64,000 nt of DNA from an uncultured Bacteroidales bacterium (GCA_900539915.1 UQDU01000007.1:1-64000), one strand, 5' to 3'. Counted from the stretch's first letter, positions 26,922-36,502 are shown. The notes: generated from the sequence alone by a model not told the origin. Program-made: numbers and translations.

Positions 26922-28373
26922 TCATTCACATCCCTTGAACCATTGTTCGTCAGTCACTGAATCTTCGGCGAGTTCTGTCGATGCCTCGTTGCCGTATTCC
27001 TCATCGTGCTGTGAGCGGTCGAGTCCTATTTCCTCGCTGTGGCGTGAGACACGCATCGGTATCATCTTGTTGGTCAGCCAGTAGAGCGCATAGCTCACCA
27101 CGAAGGTATAGGCGCACACCACAACCAGCGCGAGTATGTGCATCCAGAAAAATTCATTGTGGCTGATCATGTCAGGGTCCTGCTTGGCGAAATAACTGTA
27201 GGCAAAGATGCCGGTGAATACGGTGCCGAGGATGCCGCCGAGGCCGTGGGTGGGGAACACGTCGAGGGCGTCGTCAAACGAGTGTGTGCGGCTCTTCCAT
27301 GTCACTGCGAGGTTGCAGCAGAGCGTGATGACAAATGAGATGAAGATGCTCTGGCCTACTGTCACCCAGCCGGCACACGGTGTGATGGCCACAAGGCCTA
27401 CCACGGCTCCGATGGCTGCGCCCATGGCCGACGGTTTGTGCCCGCGCAGGGCGTCGAATACCACCCATGTCACCATGGCGGTGGCGGCTGCGGTGTTGGT
27501 GTTGAGGAATGCCGATACTGCCACTCCGTCAGCTGCGAGCGAGCTGCCGCCGTTGAATCCGAACCAGCCGAGCCACAGCAGGGCGGCTCCGAGAAGCACA
27601 AACGGCACATTGGCCGGCTTGGAGTCCTTGGTGTTGGTGCGTTTGCCTAAGAAGAGTGCACCGGCCAGGGCGGCTACGCCTGATGCCGCGTGGACCACGA
27701 TGCCACCGGCGAAGTCATGCACGTGCCACTTGGCCAGCAGTCCGTCGGGGTGCCATGTCACATGGGCCAGAGGGCAGTAGACGAATATGACCCACAGGAT
27801 CATGAATATCAGGTACCCCGAGAAGCGCACACGCTCGGCAAAGGAGCCGGTGATAAGCGACGGGGTGATGATGGCGAATTTCATCTGAAACAGGGCAAAC
27901 AGTGCCAGAGGTATGGTGGTGGTTGCCAGGCCTATCGAGCCTCCGACTTCGGTGGCTATGCGTTCGCTCTCGGCGGCGGTGACGTTCTGCACGCCTACGT
28001 TGTTGAACATGAAGAAGTCCACCGGGTTGCCTATGATATGCAGCCAGTCGTCGCCGAAAGCGAGGCCGAAGCCGAAAACAACCCATATGACGCTCACGAC
28101 GCCCATGACTATGAAACTCTGGAGCATCGTGGAGATGACGTTTTTGGCCCTTACCATGCCGCCGTAGAAAAACGACAGACCCGGGGTCATCATCAGCACG
28201 AATATCGTGGCTGTTATCATCCATGCCACATTGGCGTAGATGTTGTCGTTGGGAAGGTCGAAGTTGCCTTCACGGGGGGATACAAACAAACCTAATACAG
28301 AGATGAATGCTGTCAGCGCAAACAGGATAATCCAGCGCTTCTTAATCCTTTTTCTTGTAGAAATTGATTCCAT
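26922..28373 (-). CDS. amtB: Ammonium transporter (Amt family)
   Basis: Trimeric inner-membrane ammonium channel. I chose the ATG at 28373 (MESISTRKRIKK, then the first helix); an upstream in-frame ATG at 28454 would add 27 residues rich in Cys and Phe that do not look like a real N-terminus. 483 residues with about 11-12 membrane helices. Family blocks include GLSFFYGGMVRAKNV, VHAASGVAALAGAL and LLWLGWFGFNGGSSLAADG; the pore histidines lie in VVHAASG and FPTHGLGGILG. The C-terminal tail is acidic and about 60 residues long. No glnK gene is adjacent, unlike many amtB loci. Confidence 0.95.
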   Translation of the reverse strand: MESISTRKRIKKRWIILFALTAFISVLGLFVSPREGNFDLPNDNIYANVAWMITATIFVLMMTPGLSFFYGGMVRAKNVISTMLQSFIVMGVVSVIWVVFGFGLAFGDDWLHIIGNPVDFFMFNNVGVQNVTAAESERIATEVGGSIGLATTTIPLALFALFQMKFAIITPSLITGSFAERVRFSGYLIFMILWVIFVYCPLAHVTWHPDGLLAKWHVHDFAGGIVVHAASGVAALAGALFLGKRTNTKDSKPANVPFVLLGAALLWLGWFGFNGGSSLAADGVAVSAFLNTNTAAATAMVTWVVFDALRGHKPSAMGAAIGAVVGLVAITPCAGWVTVGQSIFISFVITLCCNLAVTWKSRTHSFDDALDVFPTHGLGGILGTVFTGIFAYSYFAKQDPDMISHNEFFWMHILALVVVCAYTFVVSYALYWLTNKMIPMRVSRHSEEIGLDRSQHDEEYGNEASTELAEDSVTDEQWFKGCE

Positions 28374-28400
28374 AGAGCAAAATGTTATGTTGTGACACTG

Positions 28401-28408
28401 CAAAGTAA
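28401..28408 (-). promoter_or_regulatory. Possible amtB minus-7 box
   Basis: Minus-strand TTACTTTG differs from TAnnTTTG by one base and lies 27 bases before the chosen amtB start. The same variant occurs before the amidase gene at 62245. Confidence 0.4.
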
Positions 28409-28532
28409 GCAATATGAAATCAAAAATACAAATATAATAGCAAAAATCTTTCAAAAAATATATTACAAAAGAAATTTGCTATTGCACATCTTTCAATCAG
28501 GACAATATCTGTCAGTTTTTATGAAAATTTAT

Positions 28533-28540
28533 TAAATTTG
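28533..28540 (+). promoter_or_regulatory. RNA methyltransferase gene minus-7 box
   Basis: TAAATTTG matches TAnnTTTG and ends five bases before the ATG at 28546, so the mRNA would be leaderless or nearly so. Confidence 0.45.
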
Positions 28541-28545
28541 CCACC

Positions 28546-29307
28546 ATGATTCTTAACAATTCGATAATCAAGACCGTCGCATCCCTTGACAAGGCGTCGC
28601 ACCGCCGTCGCGAGGGACTGTTTGTGGTGGAAGGCGCCAAGGCTGTCGGCGATACGCTGGGGCATTTTGAGCTGTATATGCTCGCATGCACCGCTGCCTG
28701 GGAGGAGGAAAACAAGGATTGGCTGAAAGGCGTTGAGGTCACTCGCGCCACGGCACGCGACCTGTCACGCATGAGCCATCTCTCCACTCCGTCCGAGGTG
28801 ATGGCTGTGTACCGTCTGCCGCAATACTCTGAGGAGGGGATGCCACGGCGTGGCGGATTGATATTGGCTCTTGACACCATACAGGATCCCGGAAATCTCG
28901 GCACGATAATACGCACTGCCGACTGGATGGGGGTCCGCGACATCATCGCGAGCCGCGAGACCGCCGACTGCTTCGCGCCCAAGGTCGTGCAGGCCACGAT
29001 GGGCAGCATTGTGCGCGTCAGGGTGCATTACTGCGACCTGCCTGACGCTCTCGCCCGGCTCAGGGAGGAAGGGATGCCTGTCTACGGCACGGTGCTCGGA
29101 GGTGATGACCTCTATGCGTCGGCGCTGCCTGATGAGGCTGTGATTGTGGTGGGAAATGAGGGGAAGGGCATATCTGCCGGGGTGCTCGCGCAGGTCAACA
29201 GGCGTGTGACCATCCCGTCGTATCCACGGGGCGGAGCCGACCATGGCGAGTCGCTGAACGCAGCCATAGCCACGGCCATCACTTTGGCCGCGTTCCGCTT
29301 CCATTGA
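28546..29307 (+). CDS. SpoU/TrmH-family RNA 2'-O-methyltransferase
   Basis: SAM-dependent methyltransferase for a ribose in tRNA or 23S rRNA. 253 residues. A short N-terminal substrate-binding domain (about 1-90) is followed by the SPOUT knot domain with all three motifs: LDTIQDPGNLGTIIRTADW near 108, VIVVGNEGKGIS near 200, and HGESLNAAIATAI near 232. It is closest in type to RlmB/TsnR-like enzymes; the target base is not known. Confidence 0.92.
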   Translation: MILNNSIIKTVASLDKASHRRREGLFVVEGAKAVGDTLGHFELYMLACTAAWEEENKDWLKGVEVTRATARDLSRMSHLSTPSEVMAVYRLPQYSEEGMPRRGGLILALDTIQDPGNLGTIIRTADWMGVRDIIASRETADCFAPKVVQATMGSIVRVRVHYCDLPDALARLREEGMPVYGTVLGGDDLYASALPDEAVIVVGNEGKGISAGVLAQVNRRVTIPSYPRGGADHGESLNAAIATAITLAAFRFH

Positions 29308-29340
29308 TATATCATATATATGTGTGATAGGGGAGATGCC

Positions 29341-30255
29341 TCAACGCGACTTGTGGCGCATGTTGAGCTTGTCGGCGAGGTAGACGCCGAGGAGGATGAG
29401 GATGCACCCTGCCACCCCTATGACCGTGATGGGCTGTGACAGCACTATGGCCGAGAATACGAGGGTGATGACAGGCTGGAAATAGAGGTAGTTGTTGGTC
29501 TTGATGACTCCGAGCTTCCCTACCGCCCATGACCATGCCACGAAGGCGGCGGCGGTGCAGCAGAGTGTAAGAAACAGGAAGTTGCCCCATACGGCGGGCA
29601 CGGTCCACGCATGCCATTCAAATTTCTCGGATGAGAAGACGGCAAACGGAAGCGAGGTCACCAGACCGTAGAAAAACATCTTGCGTGTGACGAATGCTGC
29701 ATCGTAGAATGCCTGTACTTTTCTGAGTATCAGCGTGTAGATGGCGAAACTCAATGCTGCGGCCAGGGCGAGGAAGTCGCCCAGCGGATTGACTTTCATC
29801 ACGAAGCTGCTGTTGAATATGACCAGGGCAACGCCTATGAGCGCCACCATGGACCCGGCGTAGGCGCCGCGTGACGGACGGTCGTCGCGGTATATGAGTC
29901 CGGCAAGCAGCATGGTCAGCATCGGGGGCAGCGAGGTGATGAGCGACACGTTGGTGGCGAGGGTGTACTCCAGGGCGAAGTTTTCGGCCAGATAGTACAC
30001 CGTGCAGCCGCAGATGCCACACACGGCAAACAGCAGCTCGTCCCTGATGCTCAGCGACATAAACCGCTTGTGGCTGATGATGAGCATCAGCAGATATGCT
30101 GCCAGGAAACGCGCATAATAGATCTCTACCGGGCCGATGCCGTTGTCCATGATGACTCGCGTCGACACGAAGCTGACACCCCACACCACCACGACAAGCG
30201 CGGCGCACAGGTGCACCAATAGCGATGAGTTAGCTGATTTGCGTGTTTCGGCCAT
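29341..30255 (-). CDS. EamA/DMT family transporter (second)
   Basis: 304 residues with about ten membrane helices in two EamA repeats. The first helix reads AALVVVVWGVSFVSTRVIM, and repeat-end helices read ATNVSLITSLPPMLTMLLAG and NNYLYFQPVITLVFSAIVL. Substrate is unknown. It is not a close copy of the EamA gene at 8698. It has its own promoter and is convergent with the RNA methyltransferase across a 33-base gap. Confidence 0.9.
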   Translation of the reverse strand: MAETRKSANSSLLVHLCAALVVVVWGVSFVSTRVIMDNGIGPVEIYYARFLAAYLLMLIISHKRFMSLSIRDELLFAVCGICGCTVYYLAENFALEYTLATNVSLITSLPPMLTMLLAGLIYRDDRPSRGAYAGSMVALIGVALVIFNSSFVMKVNPLGDFLALAAALSFAIYTLILRKVQAFYDAAFVTRKMFFYGLVTSLPFAVFSSEKFEWHAWTVPAVWGNFLFLTLCCTAAAFVAWSWAVGKLGVIKTNNYLYFQPVITLVFSAIVLSQPITVIGVAGCILILLGVYLADKLNMRHKSR

Positions 30256-30316
30256 AGTATGTGTGATGCCGCCGCCAGGTTATGTTGGCGCAGCCGGTAA
30301 GGTTGTTAAGGCTTTA

Positions 30317-30346
30317 CAAATTTAGTTATATTCCGTAAAATGCCAA
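30317..30346 (-). promoter_or_regulatory. Promoter of second EamA gene
   Basis: Minus-strand TTG (30344-30346), a 19-base spacer, and TAAATTTG (30317-30324). The leader would be about 55 bases. Confidence 0.65.
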
Positions 30347-30458
30347 AGCTGTCTGTCTCAGTTGTTGAAAAAAATTCTCAACTTTATGCCCTCAATCCAC
30401 GTTGTAAGGATATATATAAAGTCCCGACTATTTATTTAACCCTTAATTCATATCTACG

Positions 30459-31166
30459 ATGAATAAGTTAGCAAAGAATCTCGGAATCTCCTCTCTCGCG
30501 GCCGCTATGGTCATCAGCCTCGGCGGTTGCTCGTCAATGACCAACACCGGCAAGGGTGCCCTCATAGGCGGTGGCGGCGGCGGTGCTGTCGGAGCCGGTA
30601 TAGGTGCGCTCATAGGCGGCGGCAAGGGTGCAGGTATCGGTGCTGCCATCGGTGCTGCCGTAGGTGCCGGCGCAGGTGCCCTGATAGGCCGCAAGATGGA
30701 TAAGCAGAAAGCCGAGCTCGAGAAGCAGCTCGCCGACGCGGCCAAGGTCGAGAGCGTGACCGACTCCAACGGTCTCCAGGCTATCCGTGTCACTTTTGAC
30801 AGCGGCATCCTCTTCCCGACCAACGGCACTACTCTCAATGCCTCTTCCAAGGCCGACCTGTCGAAGTTTGCTACTTCGCTGATCCAGAACCCCATGACCG
30901 ATGTGCGCATCTACGGTTTCACTGATGACACCGGCACTCTCGCAGTCAACCAGCGTGTATCTACCGGACGTGCCGATGCCGTGCGTAACTACCTGCTCAA
31001 CAGCGGCGTGGCTTCAAGCCGTCTCTATGCCGAAGGTCTCCCCATGACCGACTATGTGGCATCAAACGCCACTCCCGAGGGCCGTGCACAGAACCGCCGT
31101 GTCGAAATCTACATCCTCGCCAACAAGCAGATGGTGCAGGAGGCTGAGAACGGCACACTCAAATAA
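30459..31166 (+). CDS. OmpA-family lipoprotein with glycine zipper
   Basis: Envelope protein that tethers to peptidoglycan. 235 residues. A lipoprotein signal has its lipobox LGGC at about 21-24. Gly/Ala-rich glycine-zipper segments (about 33-85) match the YMGG type and probably insert in a membrane or oligomerise. A short charged linker leads to an OmpA domain from about 95 to 225, with the peptidoglycan-binding pattern YGFTDDTG, NQRVSTGRADAVRNYL and RAQNRRVEI. A strong terminator follows, so it is monocistronic. Confidence 0.92.
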   Translation: MNKLAKNLGISSLAAAMVISLGGCSSMTNTGKGALIGGGGGGAVGAGIGALIGGGKGAGIGAAIGAAVGAGAGALIGRKMDKQKAELEKQLADAAKVESVTDSNGLQAIRVTFDSGILFPTNGTTLNASSKADLSKFATSLIQNPMTDVRIYGFTDDTGTLAVNQRVSTGRADAVRNYLLNSGVASSRLYAEGLPMTDYVASNATPEGRAQNRRVEIYILANKQMVQEAENGTLK

Positions 31167-31228
31167 CACTCACTCTCTCTCTGACCCACGACCTCATATG
31201 TGATTCACTTTATTTATCAATATCCCCA

Positions 31229-31267
31229 GGGCCGGACTCTCCGATTCACGGAGTCCGGCCCATTTTT
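31229..31267 (+). terminator. Intrinsic terminator after OmpA lipoprotein gene
   Basis: An 11-base perfect stem GGGCCGGACTC / GAGTCCGGCCC (31229-31239 and 31251-31261) with an 11-base loop, then ATTTTTG. It is 62 bases past the stop. Confidence 0.9.
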
Positions 31268-31430
31268 GTTTCCTTTTTGTCTTTTTATTTAACGATTTTG
31301 CCAATCCGTTAACCTTTTTGTTGTCCAAGGGGTTATATTTGTGACGCATGTCTGATGAGATGTGCCATTTGTCACATACATTCCATGAATCCTGTCACCA
31401 CTTTCTACACAGATATCTAATATTTGCGAT

Positions 31431-32885
31431 ATGCCACGTTTGATTACCTTGATTTTGCTCTGTGTGTCGTTGTTGCCGCCATGTGTGTCGGCGCAGACGC
31501 CCATGACTCTGCAGCAGTGCCGTGACCTGGCCATTGCCAACAGCAAGCAGTCACGCATCCACGATGCGGAGTTGCAGGCTGCCGAATATACCAGGCGACA
31601 GGCCCGGGCTGCCTATCTGCCGGCCATAGATTTCTCCGGAGCATACGTGTATAACCAGAAAAACCTCTCTGTCATCTCTGAGGACGCCTATCTGCCGGTC
31701 AAGTCGTTTGACCTCGCCTCCCAGGGCTACCAGTTTGATGTGGTCAAGAACCCCTACACCGGGCAGCCTGTCATAGTCGACGGCAAACCGATACCCTCGC
31801 AGGTGGCTCTGCTCCCCAAGGAGGCTCTGACTTTTGACATCCACAATGTGTTTGCCGGGGCTCTGACCCTTACGCAGCCTATATTCATGGGCGGCAAGAT
31901 TGTGGCTCTCAACAAGTTGGCCGATGCTGGCAAGGAGGCCGCCGCTGCCATGCGTGACCGCGCCGATGACAATATCGTCTACGATGTGGATGCCGCCTAT
32001 TGGCTCGTGGTGTCGCTCAAGGCCAAGGAGAGGCTGGCGGTCAGCTATGTGGAGCTGCTCGACACTCTCCGCTACAATGTAACCCGGCTGCTTGACGAGG
32101 GCATGGCCACAAAGGCCGATCTGCTCAGCGTCGATGTCAAGCTCAATCAGGGTCAGGTGGACCTGACCAAGGTGACCAACGGCCTCTCGCTGGCGCGTAT
32201 GGCTCTGGCCCAGAAATGCGGTCTGCCCATCGACTCTCCTATGGTGCTTGCCGACGAAAACGGCGAAGTGGCTGTCGGCATGGCCGACGAGGTGGTGCCT
32301 CCGCTCGACATGTCGGCGGTCTACGAGCGGCGCAATGACCTGCGTGCGCTCCGTGCGGCTGTCAAGGCGAGCGATGCCGAGAGCTCGGTGGCGTTGTCGT
32401 CCATGCTCCCCAACATAGCCCTGGTGGGGGCGTACTCGTTCTCCACCCCCAACATGTTCGACGGCTTCAAAAACAAGGTCGGCGGCATGTTCTCTATCGG
32501 CGTCATGGCCACCGTGCCGCTCTGGCATTGGGGCGGCAACTACTACAAGTACAAGGCAGCCAAGACGCGCTCCCGCATAGCCTCCCTGGAGGTAGAGGAT
32601 GCCAAGGAGCTGATAGACCTCCAGGTGCATCAGGCTCATTACAAGATGCAGGAGGCCATCAAGACCTATCACACAGCGGTTGAGAATATGTCCAAGGCCG
32701 ATGAAAACCTCCGCTGCGCCACTCTCGCCTACCGCGAGGGGGTCTCTACCACCGACTTGGTCATGGAAGCCCAGACAGCGTGGCTCAAAGCCGCCTCTGA
32801 GGAGATAGACTCGCGCATCGACGTCCGCCTCTGCCACGTCTATCTCGACAAGGTTCTCGGCATTCTCTCCACCCCGGCCGAATAA
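31431..32885 (+). CDS. TolC-family outer-membrane efflux protein
   Basis: Outer-membrane channel of a tripartite exporter. 484 residues. The signal peptide ends at about residue 22 (VSAQ), followed by TPMTLQQCRDLAIANS, a typical TolC opening. Long alpha-helical hairpins (such as AEYTRRQARAAYLPAIDFSG and KAAVKASDAESSVALSSMLPNI) alternate with short strands. It is first gene of a four-gene run with a membrane-fusion protein and two ABC-2 permeases. The intergenic gaps within the run carry TATAAG arrays. Confidence 0.93.
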   Translation: MPRLITLILLCVSLLPPCVSAQTPMTLQQCRDLAIANSKQSRIHDAELQAAEYTRRQARAAYLPAIDFSGAYVYNQKNLSVISEDAYLPVKSFDLASQGYQFDVVKNPYTGQPVIVDGKPIPSQVALLPKEALTFDIHNVFAGALTLTQPIFMGGKIVALNKLADAGKEAAAAMRDRADDNIVYDVDAAYWLVVSLKAKERLAVSYVELLDTLRYNVTRLLDEGMATKADLLSVDVKLNQGQVDLTKVTNGLSLARMALAQKCGLPIDSPMVLADENGEVAVGMADEVVPPLDMSAVYERRNDLRALRAAVKASDAESSVALSSMLPNIALVGAYSFSTPNMFDGFKNKVGGMFSIGVMATVPLWHWGGNYYKYKAAKTRSRIASLEVEDAKELIDLQVHQAHYKMQEAIKTYHTAVENMSKADENLRCATLAYREGVSTTDLVMEAQTAWLKAASEEIDSRIDVRLCHVYLDKVLGILSTPAE

Positions 32886-32888
32886 TAT

Positions 32889-32905
32889 CTTATAAGTCTT
32901 ATAAG
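32889..32905. repeat. TATAAG 9-bp-period array (two units)
   Basis: Two CTTATAAG palindromes start nine bases apart (32889 and 32898) just after the TolC-family stop. This is the shortest member of an array family seen in at least five other gaps. Confidence 0.55.
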
Positions 32906-32961
32906 AAATTACCCCATCCATAAAGAAATAAATAACCACACCTTATATATAATATACAGCC

Positions 32962-33972
32962 ATGTCATCCAATCCCCAAGACCCCGTGCGCCGCGAGGAG
33001 CGCATACTGACTTTTGCCATCATAGGCGTGCTCGTTGCCGCCGTCATCATAGCCGTGGTGGGCTTCCTGTTCCTGCGCCATCCGGCCGACATCATCGAGG
33101 GACAGGCCGATGCCACCAGCATCCGCATCTCGGGCAAGCTCCCCGGACGTGTGGCCACGCTCTACGTCCATGAGGGCGACATGGTGCATGCCGGCGATAC
33201 CCTCGTCCACATCCACTCGTCGGTGGTCGACGCCAAGCTCGCCCAGGCCGAAGCGATGAAGAAGGCTGCCGCGGCCTCTAACCGTGCCGTGGATGCCGGC
33301 GCCCGTAAGCAGACCATCCAGTCGGCCCGTGACCTCGTGGCTCAGGCCGAAGCCGCCGAGGGCATAGCTCGCAAGACCTATGAGCGTCTGGAAGCTCTCT
33401 GCCGCGACGGTGTGGTGTCGAAGCAGAAGCGTGATGAGGCCAAGGCTGCCTATGATGCCGCCGTGGCTGGCACTTCGGCTGCACGCTCGCAGCTCAGCCT
33501 CGCACAGGCCGGCGCACGTGAGGAGGACAAGGAGGCTTCGGCTGCCATGGTGGGCGTGGCCTCGGCCGGAGTAGGGGAGGTGCAGGGCATCCTCGAGGAC
33601 CAGTATCTCCTGGCCCCCTGCGACGGACAGATTGACCAGATATATCCCGAAGTGGGCGAACTCGTCAGCATGGGCGCCCCCATCATGTCGCTGCTGCGCA
33701 TATCCGACAAGTGGGTGACATTCAACGCCCGTGAGAAATACCTCAACGACCTCCCCCTCGGCAAGGAGATAACCGTCAAAATCCCGGCCCTCGACATGAA
33801 GGAGGTCAAGGCGCGTGTCTACTACGTCCGTGACCTCGGCAGCTACGCCACATGGCACGCCACCAAAGCCACCGGCGACTGGGACTCCAAGACCTTCGAA
33901 ATCAAGGCACGCCCCCTCGACTCCATCCCGGCCCTCCGCCCCGGCATGACCGTCCTCTACTACCCCGACTAA
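32962..33972 (+). CDS. HlyD/EmrA-type membrane-fusion protein
   Basis: Periplasmic adaptor linking inner-membrane transporter to the TolC-type channel. 336 residues. One N-terminal membrane anchor (about 14-35) is followed by a biotinyl-lipoyl-like half (SIRISGKLPGRVATLYVHEGD near 53-73) and an alpha-helical hairpin of Ala/Lys-rich coils. The second lipoyl half contains APCDGQIDQIYPEVGELVSMG near 213-233, and a beta-barrel region follows. No unusual features; it is translated between the TolC and permease genes. Confidence 0.93.
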   Translation: MSSNPQDPVRREERILTFAIIGVLVAAVIIAVVGFLFLRHPADIIEGQADATSIRISGKLPGRVATLYVHEGDMVHAGDTLVHIHSSVVDAKLAQAEAMKKAAAASNRAVDAGARKQTIQSARDLVAQAEAAEGIARKTYERLEALCRDGVVSKQKRDEAKAAYDAAVAGTSAARSQLSLAQAGAREEDKEASAAMVGVASAGVGEVQGILEDQYLLAPCDGQIDQIYPEVGELVSMGAPIMSLLRISDKWVTFNAREKYLNDLPLGKEITVKIPALDMKEVKARVYYVRDLGSYATWHATKATGDWDSKTFEIKARPLDSIPALRPGMTVLYYPD

Positions 33973-33990
33973 CCCCCCCTCAAAAAGCCC

Positions 33991-34026
33991 TATAAGACTT
34001 ATAAGATTTATAAGACTTATAAGACC
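33991..34026. repeat. TATAAG 9-bp-period array (four units)
   Basis: Four nearly identical nonamers TATAAGAYT/ACC in tandem occupy the gap between the membrane-fusion gene and the first permease. Each unit overlaps a self-complementary TTATAA core. Confidence 0.75.
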
Positions 34027-34049
34027 TTATCCCCACTCATAATAGTCCT

Positions 34050-35222
34050 ATGTCATTCCTGACTGCATTGAAGCAATCGCTCGTCCTCGGATGCCGACGG
34101 CTCGTCAGCCGCAAGGTCTACTTCGGCCTGATGGTGTTCGTGCCTGTCGGATTCACGTTCTTTTTCGTCGACCTCCTCCACGAAGGGCTCCCCCTGCGTG
34201 CCCCGGTGGCCGTTGTCGACCTCGACGATTCGTCGCTTTCGCGCCGTGTCATCCGCAACCTCGGGGCCTCGGAGCTGGTCGACATATCCTATCGGGCGTC
34301 ATCCTATGCCGAGGGGCTCGAATTGGTCAAGAGCGGCAAGGTCTACGGCTTCTTCGTCGTGCCGCGTGACTTCATGCAGAAGGCCGTGGGCGGTCGGGAG
34401 ACGTCGCTGTCGTTCTACTCCGACCTGGCTTTCTTCGTCCCGGGAACCCTTACCTACAAGGGCTTCATGTCTACCGCCGTCACTGCCTCGGGCGGCCTGG
34501 TCAAGACCACCCTGACCGGCTCAGGGCTCCTTGACGACCGTGCCGCCGGAGTGATGCTCCAGCCCATGGTGGTCGACACTCATCTCATCCACAACCCCTG
34601 GACCAACTATTCCTACTACCTCTCCAACTCCTTCATCCCCGGCATGTTTGCCCTGGTGATATTTCTCATCACCTGCTTCTCCGTCACCACCGAAATCAAG
34701 CAGGGCACCTCTCCGCGCTGGCTCGCGGCCTCGGGAGGCAACATCTACATCGCCACCTTCGGCACCCTCGCCCCCCAGACACTCATCTTCACCATACTCG
34801 GGTGGGCCATGCAGGCGGTGTTCTACCGCATCTGCGACTTCCCCCTCCACTGCCACCCCCTCCACATGCTCTCGGCGTGGTTTCTGATGGTCGTGGCCTG
34901 TCAGGCATTCGCCCTGTTTGTGACGGCGATATTCTGCAACATGCGCCTCGCCCTCTCCACCCTCAGCCTCCTCGGCATCCTGGCCTTCTCGGTTACCGGC
35001 TTCTCGTTCCCCGTGCCCCAGATGTATCCGGCCGTGGGTGTGTTCTCCTATCTCTACCCGGTGCGCTGGTACTTCCTCATCTACATCGACCAGGCCCTCA
35101 ACGGCATCCCCATCTACTACTCGCGCTTCTACTATATCATCCTCCTCCTCTTCACCCTGCTGCCCCTCGCGTCGCTCTGGAAGCTGCGCCGCCACTGCCT
35201 ACGCCCCGTATATCTCCCCTGA
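34050..35222 (+). CDS. ABC-2 type permease, first of two
   Basis: Inner-membrane permease of 390 residues with ABC2_membrane_3 architecture. One N-terminal helix (about 25-42) is followed by a large periplasmic domain (about 43-185) opening with PVAVVDLDDSSLSRRVIRNL, then five clustered C-terminal helices (about 195-380). It resembles YhiI/YbhS-R-type exporters and is likely to pair with the next gene. No ATP-binding subunit is encoded nearby, so either one is shared from elsewhere or the ATPase is distant. Confidence 0.9.
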   Translation: MSFLTALKQSLVLGCRRLVSRKVYFGLMVFVPVGFTFFFVDLLHEGLPLRAPVAVVDLDDSSLSRRVIRNLGASELVDISYRASSYAEGLELVKSGKVYGFFVVPRDFMQKAVGGRETSLSFYSDLAFFVPGTLTYKGFMSTAVTASGGLVKTTLTGSGLLDDRAAGVMLQPMVVDTHLIHNPWTNYSYYLSNSFIPGMFALVIFLITCFSVTTEIKQGTSPRWLAASGGNIYIATFGTLAPQTLIFTILGWAMQAVFYRICDFPLHCHPLHMLSAWFLMVVACQAFALFVTAIFCNMRLALSTLSLLGILAFSVTGFSFPVPQMYPAVGVFSYLYPVRWYFLIYIDQALNGIPIYYSRFYYIILLLFTLLPLASLWKLRRHCLRPVYLP

Positions 35223-35237
35223 AAATCCCCCACCATC

Positions 35238-36419
35238 ATGTTCTCCTGGTTCCGCTCAGTCTATCTCGTATGCCGCCGTGAATTCCGCCTGGTGTTCACC
35301 GATCCCGGTGTGATGCTTTTCTTCCTCTTCCTGCCCACGGTCTATCCCGTCATATACACGCTTATATATAACCCCGAGGTGGTCCGCGAGACCCCGGTGG
35401 CAGTCGTCGACAACTCGCGCACCGCCGCCTCGCGCCGGCTTGCGCGTTCCGTCGACGCGCTCCCCTCGGCACGTGTAGCCGGCTATGCCTCCTCGCTCAG
35501 CGAGGCCCGGGAGTGGTGCGCGTCCCATGACTGCTACGCCGTCATAGAGATACCGCGTGACTATGACCGCCGCATAGGCCGCTCCGAACAGGCCGTGGTC
35601 AGCTTCTACTGCGATGCCTCCCTGCTGCTGCGCTACCGCGCCCTGCTGCTCGACCTCACCCAGCTCCAGATAGCCTTCGACGCCGACATCCGTCAGCAAG
35701 CCATCGACATCATAGGCGAGCCGGCCTATGCCGCCATGGGCACATCCTCCACCGTAGGCACCAACCCCGTCTTTATCGGCGACACCTCGCAGGGCTTCGC
35801 CTCCTTCGTCATCCCCGGCATCCTGATGCTCATCATCCAGCAGAGCCTCATCCTCGGCATCACCATGCTCGCCGGCGGCAGGGCAGAGCGCCGCCGTGCC
35901 CACGGCGGCGTGGACCCCCTCGGAGTCGCCGCCGGACCCATGGCCACCATCACAGGCCGACTGATCTGCTACCTGCTCATCTACCTCCCCATGGTCATCT
36001 ACGACGTGCTCTGGATACCCAACATGTTCGCCCTCCCCGACTCGGGCAGCTTCATCGACTACATGCTCTTCCTCCTGCCCCTGCTCGTCAGCTCGTGCAT
36101 GCTCGGCATGACCCTCGAAGTGTTCGTCACCGAGCGCGAGACCTCCCTCCTCGTCATCGTCTTCACCAGCGTAGTGTTCCTCTTCCTGACAGGCCTCACA
36201 TGGCCCCTCTACGCCATCAGCGGCTTCTGGCGCGCCCTCGCCTCACTCGTCCCGGCCACCTGGGGCATCCAGGGCTTCGTCCGCCTCCTCTCCGACGGCT
36301 CCTCCCTCGCCGCCGTAGCCACCCCCTACATCTACATGTGGCTCCTCGCCGCCCTCTACGCCCTCACCGCCTGGCTCCTCCACCGCGCCTACAAGCCCGG
36401 CCGCCTAATCCGCGCATAA
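35238..36419 (+). CDS. ABC-2 type permease, second of two
   Basis: 393 residues with the same layout as the upstream permease: an N-terminal helix, a periplasmic domain (opening PVAVVDNSRTAASRRLARSV), and clustered C-terminal helices. One of these contains FVIPGILMLIIQQSLILGI, the conserved region of this family. The start is 16 bases after the first permease stop. The two probably form a heterodimer. The codon usage in both is strikingly C-rich at third positions compared with the flanking gaps, but similar to the rest of this operon. Confidence 0.9.
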   Translation: MFSWFRSVYLVCRREFRLVFTDPGVMLFFLFLPTVYPVIYTLIYNPEVVRETPVAVVDNSRTAASRRLARSVDALPSARVAGYASSLSEAREWCASHDCYAVIEIPRDYDRRIGRSEQAVVSFYCDASLLLRYRALLLDLTQLQIAFDADIRQQAIDIIGEPAYAAMGTSSTVGTNPVFIGDTSQGFASFVIPGILMLIIQQSLILGITMLAGGRAERRRAHGGVDPLGVAAGPMATITGRLICYLLIYLPMVIYDVLWIPNMFALPDSGSFIDYMLFLLPLLVSSCMLGMTLEVFVTERETSLLVIVFTSVVFLFLTGLTWPLYAISGFWRALASLVPATWGIQGFVRLLSDGSSLAAVATPYIYMWLLAALYALTAWLLHRAYKPGRLIRA

Positions 36420-36430
36420 CCGCGCCTAAC

Positions 36431-36502
36431 TTCGTATAATTCTTATAATTCGTATAATTCTTATAAGACTTATAAGATTTATAAGAATTTATAAGATTTA
36501 TC
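36431..36502. repeat. TATAAG/TATAAT 9-bp-period array (about eight units)
   Basis: Successive nonamers TTCGTATAA, TTCTTATAA, TTCGTATAA, TTCTTATAA, GACTTATAA, GATTTATAA, a ten-base variant and GATTTATCC follow the second permease stop. Phase is kept at nine bases, except for one extra base near the end. Confidence 0.75.
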
